DNA of 64,000 nucleotides from Hexactinellida sp. DTS-2022 (lineage: Eukaryota; Porifera; Hexactinellida): assembly GCA_028753945.1 (NCBI GenBank), contig JAPNXP010000013.1, positions 5,023,501 through 5,087,500 of the forward strand, in the 5' to 3' direction. The translations under genes were made by a program, and so were the position numbers. The first letter of the stretch is position 1. Every line of letters begins with the position of its first letter. Positions 44,801 through 53,941 of this stretch are shown here, piece after piece. Below the pieces are notes generated by a model that saw only the letters and a list, made by a program, of their open reading frames with translations, was not told the origin of the DNA and searched no databases.

Positions 44801-45005
44801 TCTAAAGAAGAACCTCGTTAGTATAATATTGTACGCATTTTGCGTACAATATATAGCACATTATACTACAGTGGACCTTCGTTAGCATTCGGAATCTTTA
44901 TAACCATTCATAAGAGATTGAAACCATTTGTGCTTTCTATATATAGCACATTCAACAAAAGAAGAACCTCGTTAGTACAATATATAGCACATTATTCTAC
45001 AGTGG
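35881..45005. repeat. ~155-bp satellite array with 12-bp hairpin in each monomer (~58 copies)
   Basis: Monomers of 154-158 bp. Each carries a MITE-like end (ACAGTGGACCTTCGTTAGCA), a TTGAAACCATTTGT block, a TATATA-AGCACATTCT block and a perfect inverted repeat ATATTGTACGCA-TTT-TGCGTACAATAT. Some monomers break the hairpin (TGAACGCA). Two main monomer types alternate: CTTCTAAAGAAGAACCTCG and CTACAACAGAAGAACCCCG. ORFs seen inside are periodic artefacts. Confidence 0.97.
36412..37474. repeat. Inverted block inside the satellite
   Basis: Here monomers read GAATTCCGAATACTAACGAA, the reverse complement of the flanking orientation. The junctions are at about 36411 (CCTTTCTATA|ATATGGG) and 37474 (TTTCAATATC|TATATAT). 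About seven monomers are inverted. Confidence 0.9.
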
Positions 45006-45441
45006 ATCTTCGTTTCTGTAACGGTATTTCCCTAAGGATCCGTTCAAGTGTTCGTAACGAAAATCCTAGGATAATTAGATACCCCCTCCCTATGTCACGC
45101 TTTTTGGAATGCAGGATGGTCTGTCACACAATTAATTAACCCTCCCTTTAGAAGCGTACGTAATGTTGTATAATACAGAACATTTAATTAACATTCTTTT
45201 AATCACTTACTATATCACGTTTCCCACAAACTATTGTTTTCAGTATAAAACTAATTACGTTATATTAGGTAATGTACATTATGATAAAGAGGGTAAAATA
45301 TGGGAACAATTTCTATGATTAATAAAAATACCAAATTACGTAATATTATGTTGTATTGTATTCACGTGTCAGGGATTATTTAGTTTACAGATAAACCGTA
45401 TAAATAAGCCTGCAATATTGTATGTTTTATAAAAATAAAAC
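45006..45441. other. Unique DNA between satellite and membrane-protein gene
   Basis: AT-rich, no ORF. Holds the promoter with the TATA box at 45399. Confidence 0.5.
45399..45406 (+). promoter_or_regulatory. TATA box of membrane-protein gene
   Basis: TATAAATA, 43 bp before the ATG at 45442; good spacing for a short leader. Confidence 0.5.
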
Positions 45442-47660
45442 ATGCATAATTGGATTTTGTTATTATTTGCATTATCTGCAATATTAAATTGTGTCTCCGC
45501 TGTTATTACCATTGATATGAGTAAGTTATTAACTAAAATACTTTACATACAGTAGACTCTCGTTATTACGAACACTGTCGAATTTATTCGTATTATCCGG
45601 AATTAATATTAACCGGGGTCACTTGCATGCTTTGTATATGCTAAGGGGAATAAACTTTTGTACTAGAGTATATTTTAATAAGGAGTAATAACTGATAACA
45701 GTTTTTGTGTTGCATTAAGGTCTGCTTATGAAAGTACAATGGATATAATCAAGAATTACAAATACTAGTTATGGCTTGTAATATAACTGATATTAATTAA
45801 TTAAACCACTTTGGGACAAGTTATATACGATTTTTTGAGACCTGGAAAAAGTGTTCATTTTGGAGTTGTTCACTTTACGAGTTTTACAGTAGTTATATAA
45901 CTCTGTGTTTACAGAAAACAGTTACATGCGTGTGTACCCAGTGTACCCGCTATTCGGAGACGAGGTTCGTGTGGCCTGTCGAATGGTAGCACCCGTCGGA
46001 TACACATTCTATAGAACCGAACCCAAGGTAGCTTTCTATAACGGCACTCTTAATGGGAAGGCAGATACGGACCAAATCGGGGATTACGGACTTGGGGATT
46101 TGGATCGAAATAAATATTCCATAACCACTTATCCGGACGGGAGTCGTGTTAATTCTAGCTTTGTTGTTGTTATTAAAGACTTTTGTTTATTCGATGTCGG
46201 ATTGAAGATATCTTGCGTAAACAGGTTGCATTCTGATATTAACTTTCACGACAAAGATACGATCCTATCGACAACACTAAGGAGCGCTGGTGAGTTAGTC
46301 ATCCATAGTCCAATAGCACTATAAGCTGAGTCAAGTCCAATAATAGTATAATACTACAGTCGAAACCGGTTTTTTTAACCAATTCTTTGCATGGAATGAT
46401 GAAAATAAACTAAGAAAAATCCGATAGTTAGAATAAACCGATTGAAAATAACACAAAATTTCTTCACATTTATATAAATAGTTAGTTCGAAAAAACGATT
46501 AGTTAGAAAAAACTGGTTTCGACTGTATAAGATTAGTAAATTAATTATTTGTTTTAGCTATTCCCCCTCCTGCAACTAATCTCTGTATCAAACTACCAAC
46601 AAATACTCCGCTAACATGCCAATCTCTCCTTTCGGTAACCTGGGAGGGGGTACCCGACTGGCTCACGGATCGACCGATTGAGAGCTATAAACTCTCTCTG
46701 AATTTGGGAGGAGACACACACATACTTTCGTCGTTACCTAGCAACCAATCGGTATTTAGCAAGTTGGACTTTGGAGGAAATGGGATTGTACAAGCGGAAA
46801 TAGAATGTGTGAATAAAGCTGGAAATTCAACGAAATTAAAATCAAACTCTTTAGAAATATACCGTGAGTAGATTAAATGATAATTTGTTTATTAGTTTGT
46901 TTACTTGTGTTTGTTTAGGTCCACAGATTGTTAATCTAACAGCTGAGCTAATAAATGACAGATCTATGGTTCTTATTAATTGGGTGAGGATTAGTATAAA
47001 CTATATTTACTATTGTGAGTCGAATATATTATTTATCATGAGTTAATTTTATAATTGAATTTGCAAATTTGCAACAACAAAAAAAGAATTTGCAAAAATT
47101 TGTATCTATTTATACTTTTCATTTGTTAGGAATTCGATGCGACCAAAATTGATTGGTTGCTGGATATCTGCTATAAGCTGTCTATCGAATACGAATTATT
47201 AAACAAAACAGAAACCACTTTTCACACCTCGTTATGTCTCCCTTCTCAAACCACAGAATACATTCTTATAACTACCCTGACAACCAATGAACACATCAGA
47301 TATGTTACACTAACGAGGGTTACTATTTGTAACCAAAAACCGAACATTAATAATAGCAAAAGTGCTGTTCCATTTGAAAATATCCCCACAAAAATTCCAA
47401 AAATTCCCAAAATTACTGAAACAACAAATATAATTTTAGAACGCTTAAATATTTTAAAGTTTGAAAACAGTCATCTTATTTTTGTGTGCATAATAATAGT
47501 TTTAACAATATTGTTGTTTGTGTGTATATTTTGTTGTTGTTGTTGTTGTTCTATTTGTTCTTGTTATTATAAGCGGAAGGGAAATAATCGAGAAGTTGAG
47601 TTAGGAGAAAGGCCTATCCATGACGGTGTATTATTGCCTGGACCGAATCCTTTAGTGTAA
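45442..47660 (+). CDS. Single-pass membrane protein with Ig/FN3-like ectodomain, 5 exons
   Basis: Exons 45442-45520, 45915-46289, 46558-46863, 46919-46983, 47130-47660. All phases close, 451 aa. Exon 1 encodes a signal peptide (MHNWILLLFALSAILNCVSA). Exon 2 (~27-151) has a beta-rich segment with paired Cys in the VRVACR / LKISCVN positions typical of an Ig-like fold. Exon 3 (~152-253) has LSVTWEGVPDW...IESYKLSL...AEIECVNKAGNST, an FN3/Ig-like pattern, and exons 4-5 look like a second FN3-like unit split by an intron. A single TM (~390-409) is followed by a run of six Cys and a 30-residue tail. I cannot name an orthologue; a cell-surface receptor or adhesion role is an inference. The start and signal exon are supported by the TATA box. 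Confidence 0.75.
45548..45675. mobile_element. Family-A MITE, right-truncated
   Basis: TACAGTAGACTCTCGTTATT left end and CACTTGCATGCTTTGTATAT interior, inside intron 1 of the membrane-protein gene. Confidence 0.65.
46355..46527. mobile_element. Family-F MITE
   Basis: TACAGTCGAAACCGGTTTTT left, AACTGGTTTCGACTGTA right, TA flanks, inside intron 2 of the membrane-protein gene. Confidence 0.8.
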
Positions 47661-47665
47661 AGAAA

Positions 47666-47853
47666 TACAGGTAAACCTCCCAAAGCGGCGCCCATCGGGA
47701 GAATAATTTTGTGCCGCTTCTCGGAGGTTGCCGCTTTGGGAGGTTGCTCGTAAGGTAAAATTCCCAAAGCGGCACCCATCGGGAGAATGATTTTGTGCCG
47801 CTTCTCGGAGGTTGCCGCTACTCGGAGGTGCCGCTTTGGGAGGTTTACCTGTA
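47666..47853. mobile_element. Family-H MITE, 188 bp, in a 3' UTR
   Basis: TACAGGTAAACCTCCCAAAG left, CTTTGGGAGGTTTACCTGTA right: perfect ~24-bp inverted ends with TA flanks. The interior repeats CCCATCGGGAGAATAATTTT and GTGCCGCTTCTCGGAGGTTG twice. It starts 6 bp after the stop codon at 47660 and precedes the poly(A) signal, so it should be transcribed and could fold into a long hairpin. Confidence 0.85.
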
Positions 47854-47927
47854 TAGCTACTGTAATATTCCTTTATTATTGTTTGTTTATTTGTGTATTT
47901 TTATTTGTATTATATTGAGGATACAAT

Positions 47928-47933
47928 AATAAA
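47928..47933 (+). terminator. Polyadenylation signal of membrane-protein gene
   Basis: AATAAA, 268 nt after the stop, distal to the family-H element. Confidence 0.5.
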
Positions 47934-48595
47934 TTGCTATTTGAATCAGGCTGTATTTTGTCTAACATAAACTTGTTAATTTACGACAATGGCGAAAGTT
48001 TAATGGTTAAAAACTTGTTAATTTATTTCGGACAATTTGCTAATTGCGTAGAAAGTTAGAAACCCAAATACATTTACAATTATGCAATATTTAAAACTAT
48101 ACAAACATATTCTTAATAATGGTTAGTGCCATCACGATTGCACTTTTTATTTATAATCATCTTATCTAGTATATCTCATCAAATTAGATTATACATATTT
48201 TATGCAAATTTTATGAGAAATTTCATAGAAATAGTGTTTAATAACAAAAAATTAAAAATCACTAACGAGCCAAAAAATTTAGTGCATATTTTGTGTGGAC
48301 GAATTTTTTTGAAATTATTCGTCCTAAAAACAACAAAATCAGTTTTCACTAATTACAATCTATAATTTCATAAGTGTATCTATGGAAACAAAATTTCCTA
48401 ACAAAATTTACAAATATTTAGCCATAAATTTTATGCGCTAAAATCTTCTATTGTATCTAATATTTTTGACACCCTATTTACAAACCGCATTTAGTAATAA
48501 TAAAATATAATTTACACTTCCAACCATGAGAATTTCTTGAATTCCCTTTGATCTTTTCTAAGTACGTACTTTATAAACAAACACGTGCTACATAT
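47934..48595. other. Intergenic region before the espin-like gene
   Basis: AT-rich. One 79-aa ORF (48126-48365) lacks homology or gene-like composition. Nothing else seen. Confidence 0.5.
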
Positions 48596-48761
48596 ATAGA
48601 GTCAACTCTCGTTATAACTGTAAATTCATTCGTTATATCCGGATATTCGTTATAAGTGGATAATAATTAATGTATTTAGTGCTCTGGGGGAAAATCTCCA
48701 TTTCGTTATAAGCGGTTATTTCGTTATATCCGACTTGGTTATAACGGGAGTTCTCTATAGC
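48596..48761. mobile_element. Family-C MITE upstream of espin-like gene
   Basis: TATAGAGTCAACTCTCGTTA left, GGTTATAACGGGAGTTCTCTA right; interior ATTCGTTATATCCGGATATT. Ends 26 bp before the ATG at 48788. Confidence 0.75.
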
Positions 48762-48787
48762 ATACATATATATTTCTCCCAAAAGCT

Positions 48788-50056
48788 ATGGCAGGCACCA
48801 ACTCCTCAGTGACCAGCAGAACCAGCATCGGCAAGCGTACAATGACCAACACGGCTCTAAACCTCCTCGGGGACCTAGACCAGTTCCTGGACACAGAAAT
48901 AGACACAGAGTCCCTTAGGAGCTTCAAAAGCCAAAGCAGACACTCCCAGGAATTCGTTCCCCGCGGTCCCATTTGTCCCTCCCCTCCTAACGAGCTCCAC
49001 GGAATCGAAGAGGTCACAATTTGTGAGATCTGTCAGCAGGCCCCCTCCCCGGTCCTACAATCGGTGACTTCCGGTCACACCCTTTGTCTCAAGTTTGCCC
49101 TCCGTCGAGAAGAAGACCCCGTAGACCTAAAGACCCTGCGGACCCCTAACGGAGCGTCCGCGGTTCACATCGCGGCGAAGCGAGGCGACGAGCAGTCGGT
49201 TCTAGAGCTCCTCAGCTATGAAACGCGGGCCGCTAAACTCCAGGACTATAGGGGAGCCTCCCCTACTCACGTGGCTGCTTATAACGGACACGTAGATACC
49301 CTCAAGGCCCTGCTTATGTATGGTGGGAGCGTAGCGCAGAAGTCACACGACGGGGCTTGTCCGGCCCACTACGCGGCGGCCGCGGGCAAGCTCCGGTGCC
49401 TCAAGCTCCTGGGTAAGTACGGTGCCAGCGCTAACGACAGGACCGTGACCGGAATAACACCAGTGTACTTCGCGGCGCAAGAGGGACACCTGGACTGTCT
49501 CAGCTGGCTCGTGAGGGAGGGGCGGGGGGACCCGGGTGTAAAGTCGTCCGACGGTATGACTCCGCTCCACGCCGCTGCGCAAACCGGCAAGTTACAGTGC
49601 GTACATTGGCTGGTAACACACGGGAGATGCAATGTTAGGTCGCGGACCGTGGATGGGGCCACCCCTATGCATTTCGCGGCGGCCAGAGGTCAGCTCGCGG
49701 TCGTGGAGTGGCTCATGAATCTCCTGTTAACGGACGGACTCGAAAGAGATGATTTCGGGGCTACTCCTATTCACGACGCGGCCGAACAAGGACAACTTGA
49801 GTGTTTGAAAGTGTTCGCGTCGTGGGGACTAGATTTTACATTGAAAGACGATGATGGATTGACTCCTATTGAATTAGCGAAACAGAGAGAGCAAGTTAAA
49901 TGCGTGAAGTTTATTGGTAGCATTATAACGGGGAAATATAAAGTGAATCAGAGTAATAAGGGGACATTCCAGAGCACCTCTACTGTAACTAGGTCAGATG
50001 ATGTAAGGAGAAGTTTTGGGAAAGGCAAGAAATTCAAATGGCCTTGGAAGAAATGA
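48788..50056 (+). CDS. ESPN: Espin-like ankyrin-repeat protein, intronless
   Basis: A single 422-aa ORF. After a Ser/Thr-rich N-terminus (~1-90, with a CEIC motif near 79), at least seven ankyrin repeats follow (~115-370). They match the espin ankyrin block repeat by repeat: SPTHVAAYNGHVDTL, GITPVYFAAQEGHLDCLSWL, SDGMTPLHAAAQTGKLQCV, DGATPMHFAAARGQLAVVEW and GATPIHDAAEQGQLECL. Espins bundle actin in microvilli and stereocilia. The vertebrate proline-rich and WH2 segments are absent, and the C-terminus is only a basic tail (KGKKFKWPWKK), so it corresponds to the ankyrin half. Coding sequence is much richer in G+C than its flanks. The alternative is a generic ankyrin protein. Confidence 0.8.
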   Translation: MAGTNSSVTSRTSIGKRTMTNTALNLLGDLDQFLDTEIDTESLRSFKSQSRHSQEFVPRGPICPSPPNELHGIEEVTICEICQQAPSPVLQSVTSGHTLCLKFALRREEDPVDLKTLRTPNGASAVHIAAKRGDEQSVLELLSYETRAAKLQDYRGASPTHVAAYNGHVDTLKALLMYGGSVAQKSHDGACPAHYAAAAGKLRCLKLLGKYGASANDRTVTGITPVYFAAQEGHLDCLSWLVREGRGDPGVKSSDGMTPLHAAAQTGKLQCVHWLVTHGRCNVRSRTVDGATPMHFAAARGQLAVVEWLMNLLLTDGLERDDFGATPIHDAAEQGQLECLKVFASWGLDFTLKDDDGLTPIELAKQREQVKCVKFIGSIITGKYKVNQSNKGTFQSTSTVTRSDDVRRSFGKGKKFKWPWKK

Positions 50057-50451
50057 ACTTTCCAACCCGATCCCTTCGTTAGTTATGTTAATCGTATTTA
50101 TTGATTAAAGAAAACCTCACTTAGGGAGTTAAACTGGCTTAATTAATTCATACAATTATAATTAACTGGATTCATAATGTACATATATTCTCAAATTCTC
50201 ATAAAATACACAACAACAACAACAACAATAATTAAAAGTGGTTGAATATAGCAATCAGAATAGTCACATTGTTTATTAACTTTCAGTAAAAAAATTAATA
50301 AATATACAATTGTTGAACTGTAATTGTTTTCTTATACACACATATAAGCCTAATATACAAGGAATTAATTAACTGTTAGTCAGTCAAAAGCTAGCGTATG
50401 CAAATATAAGCACAACAACAACAACAATAATTACACTAATTCAGCAAACAT
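50057..50451. other. Convergent intergenic region, espin-like / PLC-like
   Basis: 3' ends of two converging genes. Two (AAC)n runs (50208-50228 and 50411-50428) read GTT on the sense strand of the minus-strand PLC-like gene. Confidence 0.6.
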
Positions 50452-51249
50452 TTAAATCAGAGTCTCCTTTAGTCCCGGGAAATGTGTATCATCAACACTT
50501 TGGAAAGTTACAATATTTATATTGTACTTCCCACAACTATCGCCAAAGTATTTCTTCACAGCTTCGATTTCCTTAACCCGGCGAGTTTCCTCGTTTTCCA
50601 GAGATCTGCATTGAACCCAAACCGGTCTTCCTTCACCTTTTGAAGGACTGTCTTCTTCTAGGAACTTGCTTAGTCCCTCAGTCGTCGATAAATCTTTTTG
50701 AGTTTGGAATTTCGCGATCGCATCTTCTCCCCAATTACCGTCCATTTCCAGTCCCTTCGGGGCGATTAGAATAATCGAGCCTTTCATAAGAGAAAACGGC
50801 TTTTCGGCATGTAACTTGTGTACAAGCTTGTTGTGCGTCCCTCTTCTAAGGAACCTTTTTACATCACCCCACTTAATAGGGGCATTCTCGGATTGACTTA
50901 GGTGGATAATAACTTTCTCTTTTTGGTTACTCGCAAGAAAAGCTTCAATTTCGCTCATTGCCTGTTCAAACGGAATTATTGCTTTATCATGATACACCCA
51001 TATATCTCCCTCAAATGCAGCTAGCTGGAAATCAAAGAATCTGGACCCGTTCTTAAGTTGCTCTTCGATATTAAAATGAATTCCTTTTCCAACTCCGCGC
51101 GCTGAATCATGGGTGCCAAACATAAACGCTTGCTTTAAACCGGCTTCCTTTCTCACGAATTTAACCCAATCAGTAGCGACCGCATTTCCTTCGGGTACGA
51201 ATTGAGTGGAAGTCAAAATGTCGGGTACTAAATTGCTGCTACATGCCAT
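50452..51249 (-). CDS. PI-PLC X-domain-like protein, paralogue 1
   Basis: A 265-aa single ORF. It follows the one-domain (bacterial/PLCXD-like) phosphatidylinositol phospholipase C layout: a GTHDS motif (~46-50) with the general acid/base His and following Asp, a GSRFFDFQL strand supplying the active-site Arg, the second His in WVYHDKA (~91), and an AFLASNQKEKVIIHLS segment matching the family helix-strand. Residues are conserved at the positions expected for catalysis, so phosphodiesterase activity towards PI or a GPI-like lipid is plausible but inferred. No signal peptide, and no EF-hand, Y or C2 domain as in animal signalling PLCs. The gene is ~40% identical by eye to the neighbour at 52305-53102 and lies 1.05 kb downstream of it on the same strand, so a tandem duplication. 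Confidence 0.75.
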   Translation of the reverse strand: MACSSNLVPDILTSTQFVPEGNAVATDWVKFVRKEAGLKQAFMFGTHDSARGVGKGIHFNIEEQLKNGSRFFDFQLAAFEGDIWVYHDKAIIPFEQAMSEIEAFLASNQKEKVIIHLSQSENAPIKWGDVKRFLRRGTHNKLVHKLHAEKPFSLMKGSIILIAPKGLEMDGNWGEDAIAKFQTQKDLSTTEGLSKFLEEDSPSKGEGRPVWVQCRSLENEETRRVKEIEAVKKYFGDSCGKYNINIVTFQSVDDTHFPGLKETLI

Positions 51250-52304
51250 TGCTATTATTTTGGATTGTTTAGATGGAGATTTATATGTGCACTTAACTAA
51301 ACTAGTCCTATTATAAAGAAAAGAAAAAGATATAGAGTATATATACTAATGGAGTATTATGTTGCTAATAATTTTGCTGAGCGATTTATTACGTGCAATG
51401 ATTCTAAGTAACCGAAACGGGTTTTACTTAAAAGTTAATTGTATACTGTAACTGATACAATGGGATAAATTACTGGAATTTACCTAAAGTATAAAAGGTC
51501 ATTGATAGATAACAATGTGCAAATGTAACAGTTACGCCCAATTTGTAGACTAACATTTACTTAACAAATTTCCAGGCTAAATAATTTCCATTAGACTAAG
51601 ATTTAACTACGTCTGTTATAAATTTCCAGGAAATTAATATTAGAATTTCCAGTAATTTGGTAATTAAATTTTATAAATTATTCCCCTAAGGCCTAGCCTA
51701 TACAAATGCATGCAACTAATACCAACATTTAAATAATAAGTCAGGATAATACGAACATTAATTAATAATATGAATTCCCGTTAATAATACACACAAATCC
51801 TGACGTTTGTAAATTTAAGTATTGGATACTATCATATATATCCAGGATCATTAATAATCCGCATTAACCTAACAACATTTATTTAAAGATTTAAGCTCTC
51901 GTGTGGTTACAGTATTTCCGAATGTAAATTAACAATAAATTTCCAGTAATATGTTAATTCATATTTGCTCTCTTAAACCTTGTACTCCTTAACCGATATT
52001 TCCCTTATCCGTGTTCCTATTAACCAGAGTCTACTGTAACAGTAACTGTGAATAATTTTATATACAAGTGAACTCTCGTTATAACGAAGTGCTTGGGACC
52101 TGTAAATTCCTTCGTTATATCCGGATATTCGTTATAAGCGGATAATAATTAATGCATATTCGTTATATCCGACTTCATTATAAAGGGAGTCACTGTATTT
52201 AATGTATGATATTACAATATACTAACTATAAACTGAGCACACAAATACAAATCATAGGGTTATACAATATACTAAAGGCAAAAGGTATTTATTTAACTAG
52301 TTTC
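51250..52304. other. Intergenic region between the PLC-like paralogues
   Basis: No ORF. Contains a composite, decayed family-A block (about 51678-52036, ending CCAGAGTCTACTGTA) and a family-C MITE (52063-52197). Confidence 0.6.
52063..52197. mobile_element. Family-C MITE
   Basis: TACAAGTGAACTCTCGTTAT left, AAAGGGAGTCACTGTA right; shares CTTCGTTATATCCGGATATT with 48596-48761. Confidence 0.75.
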
Positions 52305-53102
52305 CTATGGCAGCATAAATGGCTTTAAAATAGAAAACACTTCGTTATCAACAAAAGAGAATGTGACTATATTGAAGCTAGATTTCCCGAGGTTTTTAAC
52401 CAAATAGGTGTCCACTGCTTTAACTTCTATGTCTCGTCTTAACTGTTCATCCAATCGAGACCGACATTCAACCCATACAGGCCTGGGTTCCATTTTAAAG
52501 GGTTCGTCCGTTTGGATAAATGCCCTCAAATCTTTCTCCTTGATAACTAGCTCTGGAGTTTCGAAATGCGCGATCGAATCTTCTCCCCAGTTTCCTGGGA
52601 TATCCAATTCCATTGGTGCGAGTAGAATAATGGAGCCTTTCATTTTGCAAATAGGCATTGCAGCCTGTGCCTTTGAAACAAGAGTATTGTGTGTCCCTTT
52701 TTCTAAGAGTTTCTTTACACTTTCCCAGATTACTGGCATAGGAGCATTTTTAGATTCCCTTAGACGGAGAATTATTTTCTCTTTTTTCCCAAAGTCTATA
52801 AGGAATGTCTCAATTGCAATGATAGCTTGTAGCAATGTAATACACGCTCTGTCATGATAAACCATGGTTGCGCCCTCAAATGTTGCGAGATGGAAATCTA
52901 GAAATCTGACTCCGTTCGAAAGTTGATCTCCGATATCCATATTTAAGCCTTTCCCAATCCAGGCACCTGAATCATGCGTCCCAAATAATAAAATGTCTTT
53001 CAAGGTTATGTCCTCTTTCAGATGGTGCATCCAATTGTTTGACTGGCAGGCCTCAACTGGTTTAGGATTTGTTGGCAAATAATCTGCAACTAATTCTGCC
53101 AT
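52305..53102 (-). CDS. PI-PLC X-domain-like protein, paralogue 2
   Basis: A 265-aa ORF of exactly the same length as paralogue 1. It carries FGTHDSGAWIGKG, the strand GVRFLDFHL, MVYHDRA and FLIDFGKKEKIILRLRESKN in the same order. All catalytic-type residues seen in paralogue 1 (His, Asp, Arg, second His) are kept. Shared C-terminal blocks include NWGEDSIAHF, RPVWVECRS and FNIVTFSFVD. No signal peptide. The 5' flank has a TATA box (TATTTATA on plus, 53157-53164). Probably expressed independently of paralogue 1. A non-enzymatic role cannot be excluded. Confidence 0.75.
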   Translation of the reverse strand: MAELVADYLPTNPKPVEACQSNNWMHHLKEDITLKDILLFGTHDSGAWIGKGLNMDIGDQLSNGVRFLDFHLATFEGATMVYHDRACITLLQAIIAIETFLIDFGKKEKIILRLRESKNAPMPVIWESVKKLLEKGTHNTLVSKAQAAMPICKMKGSIILLAPMELDIPGNWGEDSIAHFETPELVIKEKDLRAFIQTDEPFKMEPRPVWVECRSRLDEQLRRDIEVKAVDTYLVKNLGKSSFNIVTFSFVDNEVFSILKPFMLP

Positions 53103-53156
53103 GTTAAAAACTACTAATTTGTAATAACTAATATTATATAATCATTTGTGTTGGAA

Positions 53157-53164
53157 TATTTATA
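53157..53164 (-). promoter_or_regulatory. TATA box of PLC-like paralogue 2
   Basis: TATAAATA on the minus strand, 55 bp before the ATG. Confidence 0.45.
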
Positions 53165-53343
53165 GTTCTTTACATAGTAATTAGTAATAGGAAAGTTTGC
53201 AAATGTAACATTTTGAAGATTGTAAATAAAACTACCTTAATTTTATTGCTTTAGTTCCAATAATTACAGACCTAATAATCCAACAGTAATTTACCTTTCT
53301 AATAGTTACAATAAAGTTCTGTAATAATCAACATTTTTGGACT

Positions 53344-53432
53344 ACACTGGTGTTCGCCTAATAACAATATTGCTATAATAGCAAGTTCGCCTAATAGCAA
53401 ACAAATTTCGTAGCAAAAATGCGACTTGCTAT
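53344..53432. mobile_element. Truncated family-D MITE
   Basis: TACACTGGTGTTCGCCTAAT left end followed by several copies of CTAATAGCAA; the right end is missing. Confidence 0.55.
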
Positions 53433-53445
53433 TCACATACAGCAT

Positions 53446-53603
53446 GTTAATAGATTTCTCCGCTTAATGGGGTCATATTTCACAGGATTTATAGGACGGA
53501 ATGACAGTTTGTCTTAAAATATTATCAGTTAATAGATTTCTCCGCTTAATCGGGTCAAAGCAACCTGGTCCCGAGGTGACTCTATTAAGCGGAGTCGACT
53601 GTA
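53446..53603. mobile_element. Family-B MITE, left-truncated
   Basis: Interior TTCACAGGATTTATAGGACG and right end TAAGCGGAGTCGACTGTA as in 27885-28075. Confidence 0.7.
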
Positions 53604-53941
53604 CTTCGTAAACAATGGATAATTCTTAATTATAAACATCGCTGTGTTTCTAACATTATTAACAGTAGCAAATATAGTACTTGGTGTACAATATGTTGAG
53701 GAAATGATTTGCGACATAGTATGGAACGACAACAACGACAACAACAACAACAACAACAACAAAATAACGATATGTACACAAATGTTCATAATAAAAAGTT
53801 TTTCATAATAAGCAGACATGACTGTATATACTGTAATATAAAACTGACTCACAATAAAGCATCATAATCCAACAAACAACATACGAATAAATCTAAAACA
53901 ACAAATATACAGTTGCTATAATATAATTCACACCATTTCTA

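Larger units (their letters stand above)
53103..53941. other. Intergenic region, PLC-like to GABA-B-like
   Basis: Contains the PLC-like TATA box, a partial family-D element (53344-53432), a family-B element (53446-53603), a (GTT)n run on the minus strand (about 53722-53762) and a family-E end relic (53768-53826). Confidence 0.6.

Noticed and set aside
35881-45005. CRISPR-like array
   Set aside because: No unique spacers of constant length; monomers are contiguous and the context is eukaryotic.
36268-45139. Several 60-130-aa ORFs in the satellite, such as 37010-37408 and 44065-44361
   Set aside because: They repeat with the 155-bp monomer and encode only satellite sequence.
48126-48365. 79-aa ORF
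   Set aside because: AT-rich, no motif, no promoter or neighbour evidence; consistent with chance.
49343-49662. Minus-strand ORFs inside the espin-like gene
   Set aside because: GC-rich antisense shadows of the ankyrin frame.
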